Assembly (NCBI RefSeq): GCF_943846705.1
Contig: NZ_OX044366.1
Coordinates: forward strand, 2,108,001 to 2,172,000
Direction of reading: 5' to 3'
DNA from: an uncultured Pseudomonas sp.
Lineage (GTDB): Bacteria; Pseudomonadota; Gammaproteobacteria; Pseudomonadales; Pseudomonadaceae
DNA: 64,000 nt
Position numbers and translations under genes: made by a program. Below the pieces are notes generated by a model that saw only the letters and a program-made list of their open reading frames with translations, did not search any database and was not told where the DNA came from. Within the stretch, counting starts at the first letter, position 1; the number at the start of each line of letters is the position of its first letter. Below are positions 17,323 to 26,401 of this stretch, one piece after another.

Positions 17323-19470
17323 ATGGCATACGCGCAACTCAAGGTCACGGCCACGCCGCAGATTCTGCTGGTGGTGGATGACCGAGCGGAAAATCTAGAG
17401 GCCATGCAGGCTCTGCTGGAGGATGGCGACTGGCAACTGCGCTGCGTCGACTCGGGCGAAGCTGCCTTGCAATGCCTGCTCGAGGAGGATGTGGGGCTGG
17501 TGCTGCTGGATGTGCAGATGCCGTTTATGGACGGTTTCGAAGTGGCCCGGCTGATGCGCGGCAACCCGCGTACTCGCTTCACGCCGATCATCTTTGTCTC
17601 GGCCATCGCCCAAACTCAGGGCTCGGTGCTCAAGGGCTACGCCAGTGGGGCGGTGGATTTCATGCTCAAGCCGTTCGACCCCAGCGTGTTGCGCCACAAA
17701 ATTCACGCCCTGCTCGAACATGAACGCAATCGCAGCGAGTTGCTGCTGTTGAACCAGCAGTTGGATAGCGCGCGGGCGTTTAATGCCTCAGTGCTGGACA
17801 ACGCCGCCGAAGGCATCATGGTGGTGGGTGAGGATGGCCGCATCAGCTTTGCCAACCCAGCCATGGCGCGCATGCTGGGCGGTTCGATCAGCGATTTGCA
17901 GGGCACTGAAATGCTCTCTCACCTGGCCAGCCCGGACGTGACCTGCGAGTGGCGTGTGTCCGAGTTTTATCGGCAAGGGCGGCGCGGTGAGACGTATCGC
18001 CTGCATGACGCTAATTTACGCCGCATAAGCGGAGGCGAGGTGCCGGTGGCGCTGTCCTGTTCGCCGTTGCCTCGTCTGCAGCATGCAATGGTCATCATTG
18101 CGCTGGACATGTCGGTGGTGCGTAATCTGCACCACCAGTTGGAGTCTCAGGCGATTACTGATGCCTTAACCGGCCTGCTCAACCGGCGTGGTTTCTACCA
18201 AGCACTGGAGTCGGCGTTGTCGCGGGTCGAGCGCAGTGGCCATCGTATGGCAGTGCTGTATCTCGACCTGGACGGCTTCAAGCGGATTAACGATTCACTC
18301 GGCCATGATGTCGGCGACCGCTTATTGCAGCGGGTTGGCGAGCAGCTCAAGGCCAGTCTGCGGCCCTATGACAGCTTGGCGCGGATCGGCGGCGATGAGT
18401 TCACCGCCTTGCTCGATAGCCTGGATCATCCAGAAGATGCTGCGCGGATTGCCGAGAAGCTGATTGAGCAGGTCTCGGTGCGGCATACCTTCGACGGTAT
18501 TGATGTAACCCTCGGCGCGAGCGTGGGTATTGCCTGCTTCCCTGAGTGCGGGCAAAACGTCGAGAGCCTGCTACGCGCCGCCGATATGGCCATGTACGAG
18601 GCCAAACGCGCGGGTCGCCAGCAATATCGTTTCTTTTCCCCGGAAATGAATGGCCGTGCGCGCTCAAGGCTGATGCTCGAGGAGAGCTTGCGCGCGGCGA
18701 TTGAAAATGACGACTTTGTGTTGGTCTATCAGCCGCAGATTCACCTCGAAAGCGGTCGTCTACGCGGCTTCGAAGCATTGTTGCGATGGCAGCATCGGGT
18801 GGCGGGTACCGTCGCGCCCGGGGTGTTTATTCCCTTGCTCGAAGAAACGCGGCTGATCAATCGCCTGGGTAGCTGGATTTTCCAAGCCGGGGTCGAGCAG
18901 TGCCGGCAGATGAGTCAGCGCTATGGCAGTGAATTGGTGATCAGCGTGAATGTCAGTCCGGTGCAGTTTGGCATGCCGCAGCTGGTTGAAGACCTGCGCC
19001 GAGTGCTTGAGGAACATCAGCTGGCCCCGCAGCAGCTGGAGGTGGAAGTGACTGAAAGTGCGTTGATGCAAAATCTGGAAACCAGCCAGGAACAGCTGCG
19101 TCAGCTACGACGGCTCGGAGTGAAAATTGCTATTGATGATTTTGGTACGGGCTACTCATCTTTGGCCTACCTGCGCCATTTCGAGCTGGACACGCTGAAG
19201 ATCGACCGCCTGTTCATCAGCAATATGCTCGACTCGCCCCGTGATGCGGCAGTGGTCAGTACCATCATCGATCTCGGTCGGCACTTAGGCCTTGAGGTGA
19301 TCGCCGAGGGCGTGGAAACCATGGCGCAGCGCGATTGGCTGGCGCAGCACGATTGCGCGATCATGCAGGGCTTTCTGGTTGCCCCGGGGTTGAGCGTCGA
19401 GCAGGCCAATGCGTTCCCTGCGCAAGTGGATTGGCACAATCTGCCGCGCAATGAAAAGCCCGCCGTTTAG
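17323..19470 (+). CDS. REC-PAS-GGDEF-EAL cyclic di-GMP response regulator
   Basis: 715 residues. The receiver at about 7-125 has acidic residues VVDD, acceptor Asp in LLDVQMP and Lys in MLKPFD. PAS at about 145-265 is followed by GGDEF at about 285-440 with an intact GGDEF signature and, five residues before it, the RxxD inhibitory site (RPYD). EAL at about 455-705 has FEALLRW, the VTES glutamate, IDDFGTGYSSL, LKIDRLF and AEGVET, so both cyclase and phosphodiesterase residues are complete. It probably sets local c-di-GMP levels under control of the hybrid kinase encoded just upstream. Net direction cannot be predicted. Its stop codon lies in the loop of the terminator. Confidence 0.94.
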   Translation: MAYAQLKVTATPQILLVVDDRAENLEAMQALLEDGDWQLRCVDSGEAALQCLLEEDVGLVLLDVQMPFMDGFEVARLMRGNPRTRFTPIIFVSAIAQTQGSVLKGYASGAVDFMLKPFDPSVLRHKIHALLEHERNRSELLLLNQQLDSARAFNASVLDNAAEGIMVVGEDGRISFANPAMARMLGGSISDLQGTEMLSHLASPDVTCEWRVSEFYRQGRRGETYRLHDANLRRISGGEVPVALSCSPLPRLQHAMVIIALDMSVVRNLHHQLESQAITDALTGLLNRRGFYQALESALSRVERSGHRMAVLYLDLDGFKRINDSLGHDVGDRLLQRVGEQLKASLRPYDSLARIGGDEFTALLDSLDHPEDAARIAEKLIEQVSVRHTFDGIDVTLGASVGIACFPECGQNVESLLRAADMAMYEAKRAGRQQYRFFSPEMNGRARSRLMLEESLRAAIENDDFVLVYQPQIHLESGRLRGFEALLRWQHRVAGTVAPGVFIPLLEETRLINRLGSWIFQAGVEQCRQMSQRYGSELVISVNVSPVQFGMPQLVEDLRRVLEEHQLAPQQLEVEVTESALMQNLETSQEQLRQLRRLGVKIAIDDFGTGYSSLAYLRHFELDTLKIDRLFISNMLDSPRDAAVVSTIIDLGRHLGLEVIAEGVETMAQRDWLAQHDCAIMQGFLVAPGLSVEQANAFPAQVDWHNLPRNEKPAV

Positions 19471-19480
19471 GCGGGCTTGA
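19455..19480. terminator. Bidirectional terminator overlapping the EAL gene stop
   Basis: Stem AAGCCCGCC / GGCGGGCTT with loop GTTTA; the stop codon TAG lies in the loop and first stem base. The stem has four A before it, so it reads as a T-tailed terminator for the minus-strand acyltransferase as well. Confidence 0.8.
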
Positions 19481-19499
19481 TTCAACATTACACAGCGCC

Positions 19500-20405
19500 T
19501 CAGTTGGCTGGGAAACGCTGTTTCAGCTCATCCAGTTGCGCATCCTTGTCCAGCCACAGCTGGTTGACCCACTGTTGGAATTGCAGGCGGTAGGCGTCGT
19601 CCTGATCGTAGTTGCCGCCAATGAACTCCTTGGGGATTTGCACCTCCTCGAAGCGCACCACGACCTGATCAATCCGTCCACACAGCAGGTCCCAGAAGCC
19701 TGGGACGCCGTGCGGGTAATGAATGGTGACGTTGACCAGACTGTGCAGTTGCTCGCCCATCGCATCCAGAACGAAGGCAATACCGCCGGCCTTGGGTTTG
19801 AGCAGGTGCTTAAAGGGTGACTGCTGCTGGGCGTGTTTGGCCGGTGATAGGCGCGTGCCTTCAAGGAAGTTGAATACCGATACCGGGTTGGTTTTGTAGC
19901 GTTCGCAGGCTTTGCGCGTGGTGGCCAGGTCCTGGCCGCGTTTCTCCGGGTGCTTGGCCAGGAACTCCTTGCTGAAACGCTTCATGAAAGGGAACTCCAG
20001 CGCCCACCAACACAGGCCGATCACCGGCACCCAGATCAACTCCTGCTTGAGGAAGAACTTGAGAAAGGGTACGCGGCGGTTGAGCTGGTATTGCAGCACC
20101 AGGATATCGACCCAGCTCTGGTGGTTGCTGGTTACCAGATAGGAGTGTTGCTTGTCGAAGCCCTTCAGTCCTTCGACATTCCACTCGATATTGCCAACCA
20201 GGCGCATCCAGAACTTGTTGGTGGAAATCCAGAATTCGGCTGTCGCATGCATGGCCGAGCGCAACACGCGATGAACCTTCGGGATGGGCAGCAAGAATTT
20301 CAGCAGAGCCCCGATGAACAGCGGCCAGCAGCCGATCAGGGTATTCAGGGCGAGTAGCAGGCCGGCAATTACGCCGCGCAGTGGAGCAGGGAGAAAATGC
20401 AGCAT
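19500..20405 (-). CDS. 1-acyl-glycerol-3-phosphate acyltransferase-like protein (PlsC/YihG type)
   Basis: 301 residues if started at the ATG at 20405 (MLHFLPAPLRGVIAG), preferred over a GTG at 20471 because it opens directly on the membrane helix; the ribosome site is weak either way. The acyltransferase motifs are present: NHQSWVDIL (HX4D motif I), then FMKRFSKEF, and FLEGTRLSP (motif III, with the EGTR glutamate). The protein likely sits on the inner membrane and moves an acyl chain to a lysophospholipid, like E. coli YihG. It follows ackA-pta on the same strand after 200 bases, probably as a separate transcript. Confidence 0.88.
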   Translation of the reverse strand: MLHFLPAPLRGVIAGLLLALNTLIGCWPLFIGALLKFLLPIPKVHRVLRSAMHATAEFWISTNKFWMRLVGNIEWNVEGLKGFDKQHSYLVTSNHQSWVDILVLQYQLNRRVPFLKFFLKQELIWVPVIGLCWWALEFPFMKRFSKEFLAKHPEKRGQDLATTRKACERYKTNPVSVFNFLEGTRLSPAKHAQQQSPFKHLLKPKAGGIAFVLDAMGEQLHSLVNVTIHYPHGVPGFWDLLCGRIDQVVVRFEEVQIPKEFIGGNYDQDDAYRLQFQQWVNQLWLDKDAQLDELKQRFPAN

Positions 20406-20567
20406 GGGGGCCGGTGTCTCCAAAAGTAGGGCGTGCGCCCCGAAGCGTTTGAGTCTGTGGTTTTCCAGCACAGCTCGGTCGGCGCACAGATTAACGTCTG
20501 TGTACCGAACTGCAAACCTTACGAAGTGTTGCTTATCGGCGTCGTTCGTGGCTTTTAAGTGCTATTA

Positions 20568-20593
20568 GCCGGCCAGGGCGGCGCTTGGCCGGC
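20568..20593 (-). terminator. GC-rich hairpin after pta
   Basis: GCCGGCCA (20568-20575) pairs with TGGCCGGC (20586-20593), ten-base loop, just beyond the pta stop. It lacks a T run, so termination may be partial or need Rho. Confidence 0.4.
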
Positions 20594-20605
20594 CCCGGCT
20601 GGGTT

Positions 20606-22699
20606 TTAGTCTGGCAAGTTGGCCGCCTGAATTACGGTCAGGGCAATGGTGTAGACGATGTCGTCGACCAGTGCACCGCGAGACAGGTCGTTAACCGGCT
20701 TACGCAGACCTTGCAGCATGGGCCCGACGCTGACGCAATCGGCGCTGCGTTGCACCGCTTTGTAAGTGGTATTGCCGGTGTTCAGGTCTGGGAAGATAAA
20801 CACCGTGGCACGCCCAGCCACCGGGCTGTTGGGGGCCTTTTGCCGGCCGACGCTGTCGATCGCGGCGGCGTCGTATTGCAGCGGGCCGTCGAGCAGCAAC
20901 TGGGGGGCAATGGCCCGTGCCAGACGAGTGGCCTCGCGGACTTTCTCGACTTCCTCACCAGTGCCGGAGTCGCCGGTGGAGTAGCTGAGCATGGCCACGC
21001 GCGGGGTGATGCCAAACGCGCTGGCCGAGGCCGCACTTTGCACGGCGATTTCGGCCAGCTCCACCGCCGTCGGATCGGGATTTACCGCGCAGTCGCCGTA
21101 CACCAGCACCTGATCGGGCAGCAGCATAAAGAACACCGACGACACCAGCTGGTAACCGGGGGCAGTTTTGATCAGCTGCAGGGCCGGACGAATGGTGTTG
21201 GCGGTGGTGTTGATTGCCCCGGAAACCAGGCCGTCGACCTCATCCAGCGCGAGCATCATGGTGCCCAGCACCACGGTGTCTTCGAGTTGGGCGGCAGCCA
21301 TTGGCGCGTTCAAACCTTTGCCTTTGCGCAGCTCGACCATGGGCTCGACATAGCGTTCGCGGATCAGCTCAGGGTCGAGAATTTCCAGTCCCTCAGGCAG
21401 TTCGATGCCGTGGGCGCGGGCCACCGCGTGAACATCTTCCGGCTTGGCCAGCAGCACGCAGCGTGCAATACCGCGCGCCTGGCAAATCGCGGCGGCCTGC
21501 ACGGTACGCGGCTCGCTGCCTTCCGGCAGGACAATGCGCTTGTTCGCCGCCTTGGCCCGTTGCACCAACTGATAACGAAACGCCGGCGGTGACATGTGCA
21601 ACTCGCGCGGCGTGCCGCAGCGGGTAAATAGCCACTCGTGGTCGATATGGCTGGCGATGAAGTCGGCGACCGTTTCGGCGCGCTCCTTATCGTCGACGGG
21701 GATTTCCTTGTTCAGGCGGTTGAGGTTGGTCGCGGTGTCGTAGGAGCCGGTGCTCACTGTCATCACCGGTAAGCCGCTCTGCAACGCACCACGGCACAGC
21801 TCCATGATGCGCGGGTCGGGAGCAAAGTCGCTGCATAGCAGCAAGCCGGCCAGGGGCATGCCGTTCATCGCCGCCAGGCTGGCGGCGAGGATGATGTCGT
21901 CGCGGTCCCCCGGCGTAACCACCAGCGTGCCGGGCTTGAGCAGTTGCACGGTGTTGGCCACTGCGCGAGCGCAGAGCACGATCTTGAGCATGCGCCGCTG
22001 TTCGTAATCGCCGGCATTGAGCACGCGCGCGCCGAGCAGGTCGGCAATGTCGCGGGTGCGTGGGGCGTTTAACTCGTCCTGCCAGGGGATGCAGCCGAGC
22101 AGGCGGAAGTCATCGTTCTTAAACAGCGGCGAAAGTTCTTTCAGGCGGCGGATGAAGGCGTTGGTGCCGTCTTCGCTGCGCACTTTGTTAAGGATCACCC
22201 CGAGCACTTTGGGGTCCTTCGGCCCACCGAACAGCTGGGCCTGGATCTCCACGCGATCAATCAATTCGCTGAGGTTTTCCTGCTCCGGGGCAGAGACCAG
22301 AATCACCTCGGCATCCACGCTCTTGGCCAGGTGAAAGTTGACGCGCGCGGCATAGCTGGCCTGGCGTGTCGGCACCATGCCTTCGACGATGATCACGTCT
22401 TTGTCGGCAGACGCCTCTTGATAAAGGCTGATGATTTCCTCAAGCAATTCATCCAGCTGACCGTCGCCGAGCATGCGTTCGACATGCGCCAAGGCCAGCG
22501 GCTTGGGTGAGTGCAGGCCGTGGGTACGGGCGATCAGCTCGCTGGAGCGTTCCGGGCCCATGTCACCTTGATGTGGTTGCGCGATGGGTTTGAAAAAGCC
22601 GACCTTGAGGCCGGCGCGCTCCAGGGCGCCAACCAGGCCGAGGCTGATGGAGGTCAGGCCGACACCGAAACCGGTGGGGGCAATAAAGAAGGTGTGCAT
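20606..22699 (-). CDS. pta: Phosphate acetyltransferase (long form)
   Basis: 697 residues, the long Pta form: an N-terminal P-loop/DRTGG-type regulatory half (MHTFFIAPTGFGVGLTSISLGL onward) and a C-terminal PTA_PTB catalytic domain from about 370 (RIVLPEGSEPRTVQAA, SYSTGDSGTGEEVEKVREAT). It interconverts acetyl-CoA and acetyl phosphate in the cytoplasm. The start has GGAG upstream and lies 11 bases after the ackA stop, so the two form an operon for acetate overflow, acetate re-use and acetyl phosphate supply. Confidence 0.98.
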   Translation of the reverse strand: MHTFFIAPTGFGVGLTSISLGLVGALERAGLKVGFFKPIAQPHQGDMGPERSSELIARTHGLHSPKPLALAHVERMLGDGQLDELLEEIISLYQEASADKDVIIVEGMVPTRQASYAARVNFHLAKSVDAEVILVSAPEQENLSELIDRVEIQAQLFGGPKDPKVLGVILNKVRSEDGTNAFIRRLKELSPLFKNDDFRLLGCIPWQDELNAPRTRDIADLLGARVLNAGDYEQRRMLKIVLCARAVANTVQLLKPGTLVVTPGDRDDIILAASLAAMNGMPLAGLLLCSDFAPDPRIMELCRGALQSGLPVMTVSTGSYDTATNLNRLNKEIPVDDKERAETVADFIASHIDHEWLFTRCGTPRELHMSPPAFRYQLVQRAKAANKRIVLPEGSEPRTVQAAAICQARGIARCVLLAKPEDVHAVARAHGIELPEGLEILDPELIRERYVEPMVELRKGKGLNAPMAAAQLEDTVVLGTMMLALDEVDGLVSGAINTTANTIRPALQLIKTAPGYQLVSSVFFMLLPDQVLVYGDCAVNPDPTAVELAEIAVQSAASASAFGITPRVAMLSYSTGDSGTGEEVEKVREATRLARAIAPQLLLDGPLQYDAAAIDSVGRQKAPNSPVAGRATVFIFPDLNTGNTTYKAVQRSADCVSVGPMLQGLRKPVNDLSRGALVDDIVYTIALTVIQAANLPD

Positions 22700-22710
22700 A
22701 GGTGCTCCGT

Positions 22711-23898
22711 TCAGGCGTCGAGTAGCGCCAGGGTGTCGAGGGCGATCTGTCGTTCTTCGTTGGTCGGCACCACCAGTACGCGCGGGTGGCCGTGGACCTG
22801 GATCGGCCCGGCGACACCGCGCACGGTGCTGGCGTTGGCCTGCTCGTCGAGAGCCAGGTTGAGCAGCTTGAGATGGGCGACGGTCTTGCTGCGGATCAAT
22901 GCCGAGTTCTCACCGATACCGCCGGTGAAAATCAGCCCGTCCAGTTGCGGCAGGGCGCAGCTCATGGCCGCCAGGGATTTGGCCAGGCGATAGCAAAACA
23001 CCTCAATGGCCAGCGTCGCGCCGGCATGGCCTTGTGCGCGGGCCTGCTCCAGGGTGCGCATGTCATTGGACAGGGCGGACAGGCCGAGCAGGCCGCTTTC
23101 CTTGTTAAGCAGGGTTTCGATCTGCTCCAGGCTCCAGCCCAGAGTCCGCGCCAGATGGCTGTGCAGGTTGGGGTCGACATCGCCGCTGCGGGTGCCCATC
23201 ACCAGCCCTTCCAATGGCGTCAGGCCCATGCTGGTGTCGCGGCTTTGGCCGTCGACAATGGCGCAGGTGGAGCAGCCGTTGCCAAGGTGCGCGAGCAGCC
23301 AGCTGCTGGCCGTGAACGCCAGCCCGCTCATCTCGGCAGCGCGCTGACCGACAAAGCGGTAGCTGGTGCCGTGAAAGCCATAGCGGCGCACGCCGTGCTC
23401 ACGGTACAGCGGCTCGGGGAGGGCGTAGCGATAGGCGTGTTCGGGCAGTGACTGGTGGAATGCGGTATCGAACACCGCCACCTGCGGTAGGCTCGGGAAC
23501 AGCTTGGTGGCGGCCTCTATACCGAGTAGGTTGGCTGGGTTGTGCAGCGGGGCCAAGGTTGCGGTCGCGCGGATCGCGGCGATGCTCGAGTCGTCCAGCG
23601 TGCAAGCTGCAGTGAAGTGCTCGCCACCATGCACCACGCGATGACCAATGCCGTGCAACTGGTCGCCAGCGGCCGTCTGGATCAGCGCTAACACTTGGGC
23701 GAGGGCCGCACGGTGGTCGGCGTGGGGCAGCATCAGGCGCTCTTTGTTGCCGTCCTGCTGCCAGAGTACCTGCGCCTGCGCACTGCCAAGCCGCTCGGCT
23801 ATACCGCTCAGGGTGAATGCCTCGTGGTCTTCGTTGACCAGAGCAAACTTGATCGATGAACTGCCGCAGTTGATCACCAAAATGTTGCGTGCGGGCAT
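22711..23898 (-). CDS. ackA: Acetate kinase
   Basis: 395 residues, full length. The ASKHA-fold phosphate loop ILVINCGSSSIKFAL opens the protein; RYGFHGTSYRFV (catalytic His region), HLGNGCS, DTSMGLTPLEGLVMGTRSGD and FTGGIGENS follow in order. It makes ATP and acetate from acetyl phosphate, reversibly. The ATG at 23898 directly follows the TAA of the DUF3565 gene, and the ribosome site GGAGCG lies inside that gene's last codons, so translation is probably coupled. Confidence 0.98.
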   Translation of the reverse strand: MPARNILVINCGSSSIKFALVNEDHEAFTLSGIAERLGSAQAQVLWQQDGNKERLMLPHADHRAALAQVLALIQTAAGDQLHGIGHRVVHGGEHFTAACTLDDSSIAAIRATATLAPLHNPANLLGIEAATKLFPSLPQVAVFDTAFHQSLPEHAYRYALPEPLYREHGVRRYGFHGTSYRFVGQRAAEMSGLAFTASSWLLAHLGNGCSTCAIVDGQSRDTSMGLTPLEGLVMGTRSGDVDPNLHSHLARTLGWSLEQIETLLNKESGLLGLSALSNDMRTLEQARAQGHAGATLAIEVFCYRLAKSLAAMSCALPQLDGLIFTGGIGENSALIRSKTVAHLKLLNLALDEQANASTVRGVAGPIQVHGHPRVLVVPTNEERQIALDTLALLDA

Positions 23899-24147
23899 TT
23901 ACCGCTCCTTGTTTAACGCTGGGTTCGGGCGCTGTATTGCTGCCTCGTTGGGGGCATGTGCGGCCGCACACCAGCCGCAGGGGAAGGCTTTACCCAGCTG
24001 TGCGTTGCGTTGTGTGGGGTCGAGTATCCACGCGCGATTCTGCCAGGGCGGTTGGTGGCGCAGGTGCTGTGTATGGCCGCAGGACAATACTGCCAGCCAG
24101 TCGCCGTGCTCATCCTGACGGAAATCAAGCACGCGCACTAAAACCAC
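23899..24147 (-). CDS. DUF3565 small protein, first gene of the ackA-pta operon
   Basis: 82 residues if started at the GTG at 24147; GTG codons at 24138 and 24132 are also possible and no strong ribosome site decides. Core: DFRQDEHGDWLAVLSCGHTQ then HLRHQPPWQNRAW, the DUF3565 signature, with further CGWC near residue 65. The Cys/His pattern (SCGHTQHLRH, CGWC) suggests a small metal-binding fold, though this is not proven. The stop codon touches the ackA ATG, so it is co-transcribed with and probably coupled to ackA. Its job there is unknown. Confidence 0.72.
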   Translation of the reverse strand: MVLVRVLDFRQDEHGDWLAVLSCGHTQHLRHQPPWQNRAWILDPTQRNAQLGKAFPCGWCAAAHAPNEAAIQRPNPALNKER

Positions 24148-24238
24148 GCATGGCCGTCCGTCTGTGTCCGGTTCGCTTTCACGCGCGCCCTTCGGTAAAC
24201 TTGCCCGCTCTTTATTTTCAAGCAAAAGGTCCCGCCCC

Positions 24239-24724
24239 ATGCTGATCGCCGCCAATAAGGCCGTCTCCATCGACTATACCCTGACTAACGATGCCGGTGA
24301 GGTGATCGACAGTTCCGCAGGCGGCGCGCCGCTGGTTTATCTGCACGGTGCCGGCAACATCATCGGCGGCTTGGAAAAAGCCCTGCTGGATAAGCAGGTT
24401 GGCGACGAGTTGGACGTTGCAGTCGAGCCGGAAGATGCCTATGGCGAATACAGCGCTGAGCTGGTCGCCACCCTCAACCGCTCGATGTTCGAAGGTGTCG
24501 ATGAGCTGGAAGTCGGCATGCAGTTCCACGCTTCCGGTCCGGACGGCGGCATGCAGATCGTCACCATCCGTGACCTCGACGGCGATGACGTAATCGTTGA
24601 CGGCAACCACCCACTGGCCGGCCAGCGCCTGCACTTCAAGGTGAAGGTTGTTGACGTGCGTGATGCCAGCGAAGAAGAAGTCGCCCATGGCCATATCCAT
24701 GGCGAAGGTGGTCACCAGCACTAA
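24239..24724 (+). CDS. slyD: FKBP-type peptidyl-prolyl isomerase, SlyD family
   Basis: 161 residues from the ATG at 24239 (MLIAANKAVSIDYTLTNDAG); a longer frame upstream has no family match. The FKBP domain is interrupted by the IF chaperone insert (about 70-130) between EPEDAYGEY and LHFKVKVVDV, as in SlyD. The C-terminus is short and histidine-rich (HGHIHGEGGHQH), able to bind nickel or similar metals. Cytoplasmic folding helper. Divergent from the DUF3565-ackA-pta operon, in the order I recall for P. aeruginosa. Confidence 0.93.
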   Translation: MLIAANKAVSIDYTLTNDAGEVIDSSAGGAPLVYLHGAGNIIGGLEKALLDKQVGDELDVAVEPEDAYGEYSAELVATLNRSMFEGVDELEVGMQFHASGPDGGMQIVTIRDLDGDDVIVDGNHPLAGQRLHFKVKVVDVRDASEEEVAHGHIHGEGGHQH

Positions 24725-24802
24725 GTGTCCGCCTTATGTCGTCGTTGTAATTCGACTTATGGTCGTACCAACTAGCGGCTCGACTGCTAAGCTGGAACAC
24801 AA

Positions 24803-24832
24803 GAAAGGCACCTTCGATAGGTGCCTTTTTTA
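24803..24832 (+). terminator. Rho-independent terminator after slyD
   Basis: Stem AAAGGCACCT / AGGTGCCTTT with loop TCGAT and a following T run, before the peroxidase gene. Confidence 0.92.
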
Positions 24833-24945
24833 TGGCACGGCCTTTTATGGCGGCCACCCTACAGAGCGTCGCTGAGCGACGTTAAAAATGCTTCCCGGGC
24901 ACTTTCTGCCCGCCGCGCCACATCTGTGTTCTCAAGGAGTTAAAC

Positions 24946-25428
24946 ATGAGTGCCTTTCACGACCTCAACCTGCGTGCATTGGATGGCCAAGAGCTGCCGC
25001 TGGCACCCTTCAAGGGGCGGGTGGTGTTGGTGGTTAATGTGGCCTCCAAGTGTGGCCTGACGCCGCAATATGCCGGCCTGGAAAAGCTCTATCAGCAGTA
25101 CAAGGACCAAGGCTTCAGCGTGCTGGGCTTGCCGTGCAATCAGTTTGCCGAGCAGGAACCGGACAGCGAAGACGCCATCCGCGAATTCTGCAGCCTTAAT
25201 TATGCGGTTAGCTTTCCCATGGCTAGCAAACTTGAGGTGAATGGCGCGGACCGCCACCCGCTGTACCGTTTGCTGGCGGGTGAAGGGGCTGAGTTTCCGG
25301 GTGATATCACCTGGAATTTCGAGAAGTTTCTGGTCGGCCATGATGGTCGCGTGCTGGCGCGCTTTTCGCCGCGCACCACCCCGGATGATCCCAACATCAT
25401 TCAGGCCATCGAAAAGGCCTTAGGTTAA
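24946..25428 (+). CDS. Glutathione peroxidase family thiol peroxidase
   Basis: 160 residues, standard length, ATG with AAGGAG upstream. Motifs: NVASKCGLTPQY with peroxidatic Cys at about 37 (Cys, not selenocysteine), the second LGLPCNQFAEQEP motif with a Cys near 64, and later WNFEKFLV. Cys enzymes of this type usually draw electrons from thioredoxin rather than glutathione. It reduces hydrogen peroxide and lipid hydroperoxides in the cytoplasm. It follows slyD but behind its own terminator-promoter interval. Confidence 0.95.
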   Translation: MSAFHDLNLRALDGQELPLAPFKGRVVLVVNVASKCGLTPQYAGLEKLYQQYKDQGFSVLGLPCNQFAEQEPDSEDAIREFCSLNYAVSFPMASKLEVNGADRHPLYRLLAGEGAEFPGDITWNFEKFLVGHDGRVLARFSPRTTPDDPNIIQAIEKALG

Positions 25429-25433
25429 ACGTC

Positions 25434-25560
25434 TTTCACGATCTTGCGAGCCTAGAGAGCGGTGGTGAAAGCGGTCGAGGAAGCGGAGTTTACGAGCTGT
25501 AAACGAGCATCTGAGGCCGTTTCCAACGCCGTTCAGCCGACGCGCAGCAGATCGTGAGCA
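25434..25560. repeat. Intergenic palindromic repeat, long copy
   Basis: About 125 bp with perfect 9-bp inverted ends (TCACGATCT 25436-25444, AGATCGTGA 25549-25557) and an internal GTTTAC-N5-GTAAAC. A shorter relative at 26418-26480 shares GATCTNGCGAGC and AGCCGACGCGC. I recall similar elements scattered in Pseudomonas genomes; copy number here cannot be counted. Confidence 0.6.
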
Positions 25561-25656
25561 GGCCATTTGCGCCAGGCTGCGGACTCAGCCAGCCCATGGC
25601 TTGTCCGCAGCCAGCCATCACGGCTTAATTGGGTCGATTTGCTAAGGATGACCCTG

Positions 25657-26394
25657 ATGAGCCTTTTCCCTGCTGACCCTGCCCCGATTTGCGCTAACCC
25701 CGCCGCGCTTCGCGAGTTGATCGAGAGTCGCCGTTCGGTACGCCGTTTTACTGCCGAAGCCGTGCCGGATGAGGTGGTGCGCGACTGCCTGGAACTGGCG
25801 GTACTCGCGCCGAATTCCTGCAACCTGCAGCCCTGGAGTTTTCAGGTGATTCGCGATCCAGCGCTGCTGGCCCGCCTGCACCCGATTTGCATGAGCCAGA
25901 ACGCCGCCAAGGCGCCTTTGATCATCGCCGTGCTGGCGCGCCCGGACACCTGGAAACAGGCCTGCCAGAACATCATTGAGTACTGGCCGGAGCCGCAAGT
26001 GCCCGCGCGGATTCGCAGTTTCTACAACAAGACCGCACCTTTTCAGTACAACCAGGGGCCGTTCGGTCTGCTGGGGCTGTTCAAGCGGCAGCTGTTACGT
26101 GTGGCCGCCTGGCGCAAGCCGCTGATGCGTGCGCCCAATAGCCGCGCGCAGATGCGTATCTGGGCGGTGAAATCCACGGCCTTGGCGGCGCAGAACCTGA
26201 TGCTGGCCTTTCAGAGCCATGGCTACGCCACCTGCCCGATGGAAGGCTTCGATGAAGTGCGTTTGCGTAAAACTCTGGATATCCCGCGCGAGGCGCTGCC
26301 GATCATGCTGCTGGCGGTGGGTAAACAGGACGAGAAGGGCGTGTACAACCCGCGTCTGCGCTTTCCGTTGGAGCAGCACGTCACCTGGCTTTAG
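25657..26394 (+). CDS. Nitroreductase-family flavoprotein
   Basis: 245 residues from the ATG at 25657, with AAGGA at good spacing; upstream in-frame ATGs at 25648 and 25567 are less likely, the latter falling next to the repeat element. The N-terminal ESRRSVRRFTAEAVPDEVV and LAVLAPNSCNLQPWSFQVI segments are the FMN-binding signature of the nitroreductase fold; AQNLMLAFQSHGYATCPMEGFD and ILLAVGKQDEKG close it. Dimeric cytoplasmic NAD(P)H oxidoreductase; substrate unknown. It is bracketed by two related palindromic repeats. Confidence 0.9.
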   Translation: MSLFPADPAPICANPAALRELIESRRSVRRFTAEAVPDEVVRDCLELAVLAPNSCNLQPWSFQVIRDPALLARLHPICMSQNAAKAPLIIAVLARPDTWKQACQNIIEYWPEPQVPARIRSFYNKTAPFQYNQGPFGLLGLFKRQLLRVAAWRKPLMRAPNSRAQMRIWAVKSTALAAQNLMLAFQSHGYATCPMEGFDEVRLRKTLDIPREALPIMLLAVGKQDEKGVYNPRLRFPLEQHVTWL

Positions 26395-26401
26395 GGTTAC
26401 T

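Noticed and set aside
20585..21592. 335-codon open frame on the plus strand
   Set aside because: Opposite pta; Gly/His/Gln-rich shadow composition.
24148..24238. Anr box for ackA-pta
   Set aside because: I looked for TTGAT-N4-ATCAA between the DUF3565 gene and slyD and found no acceptable match.
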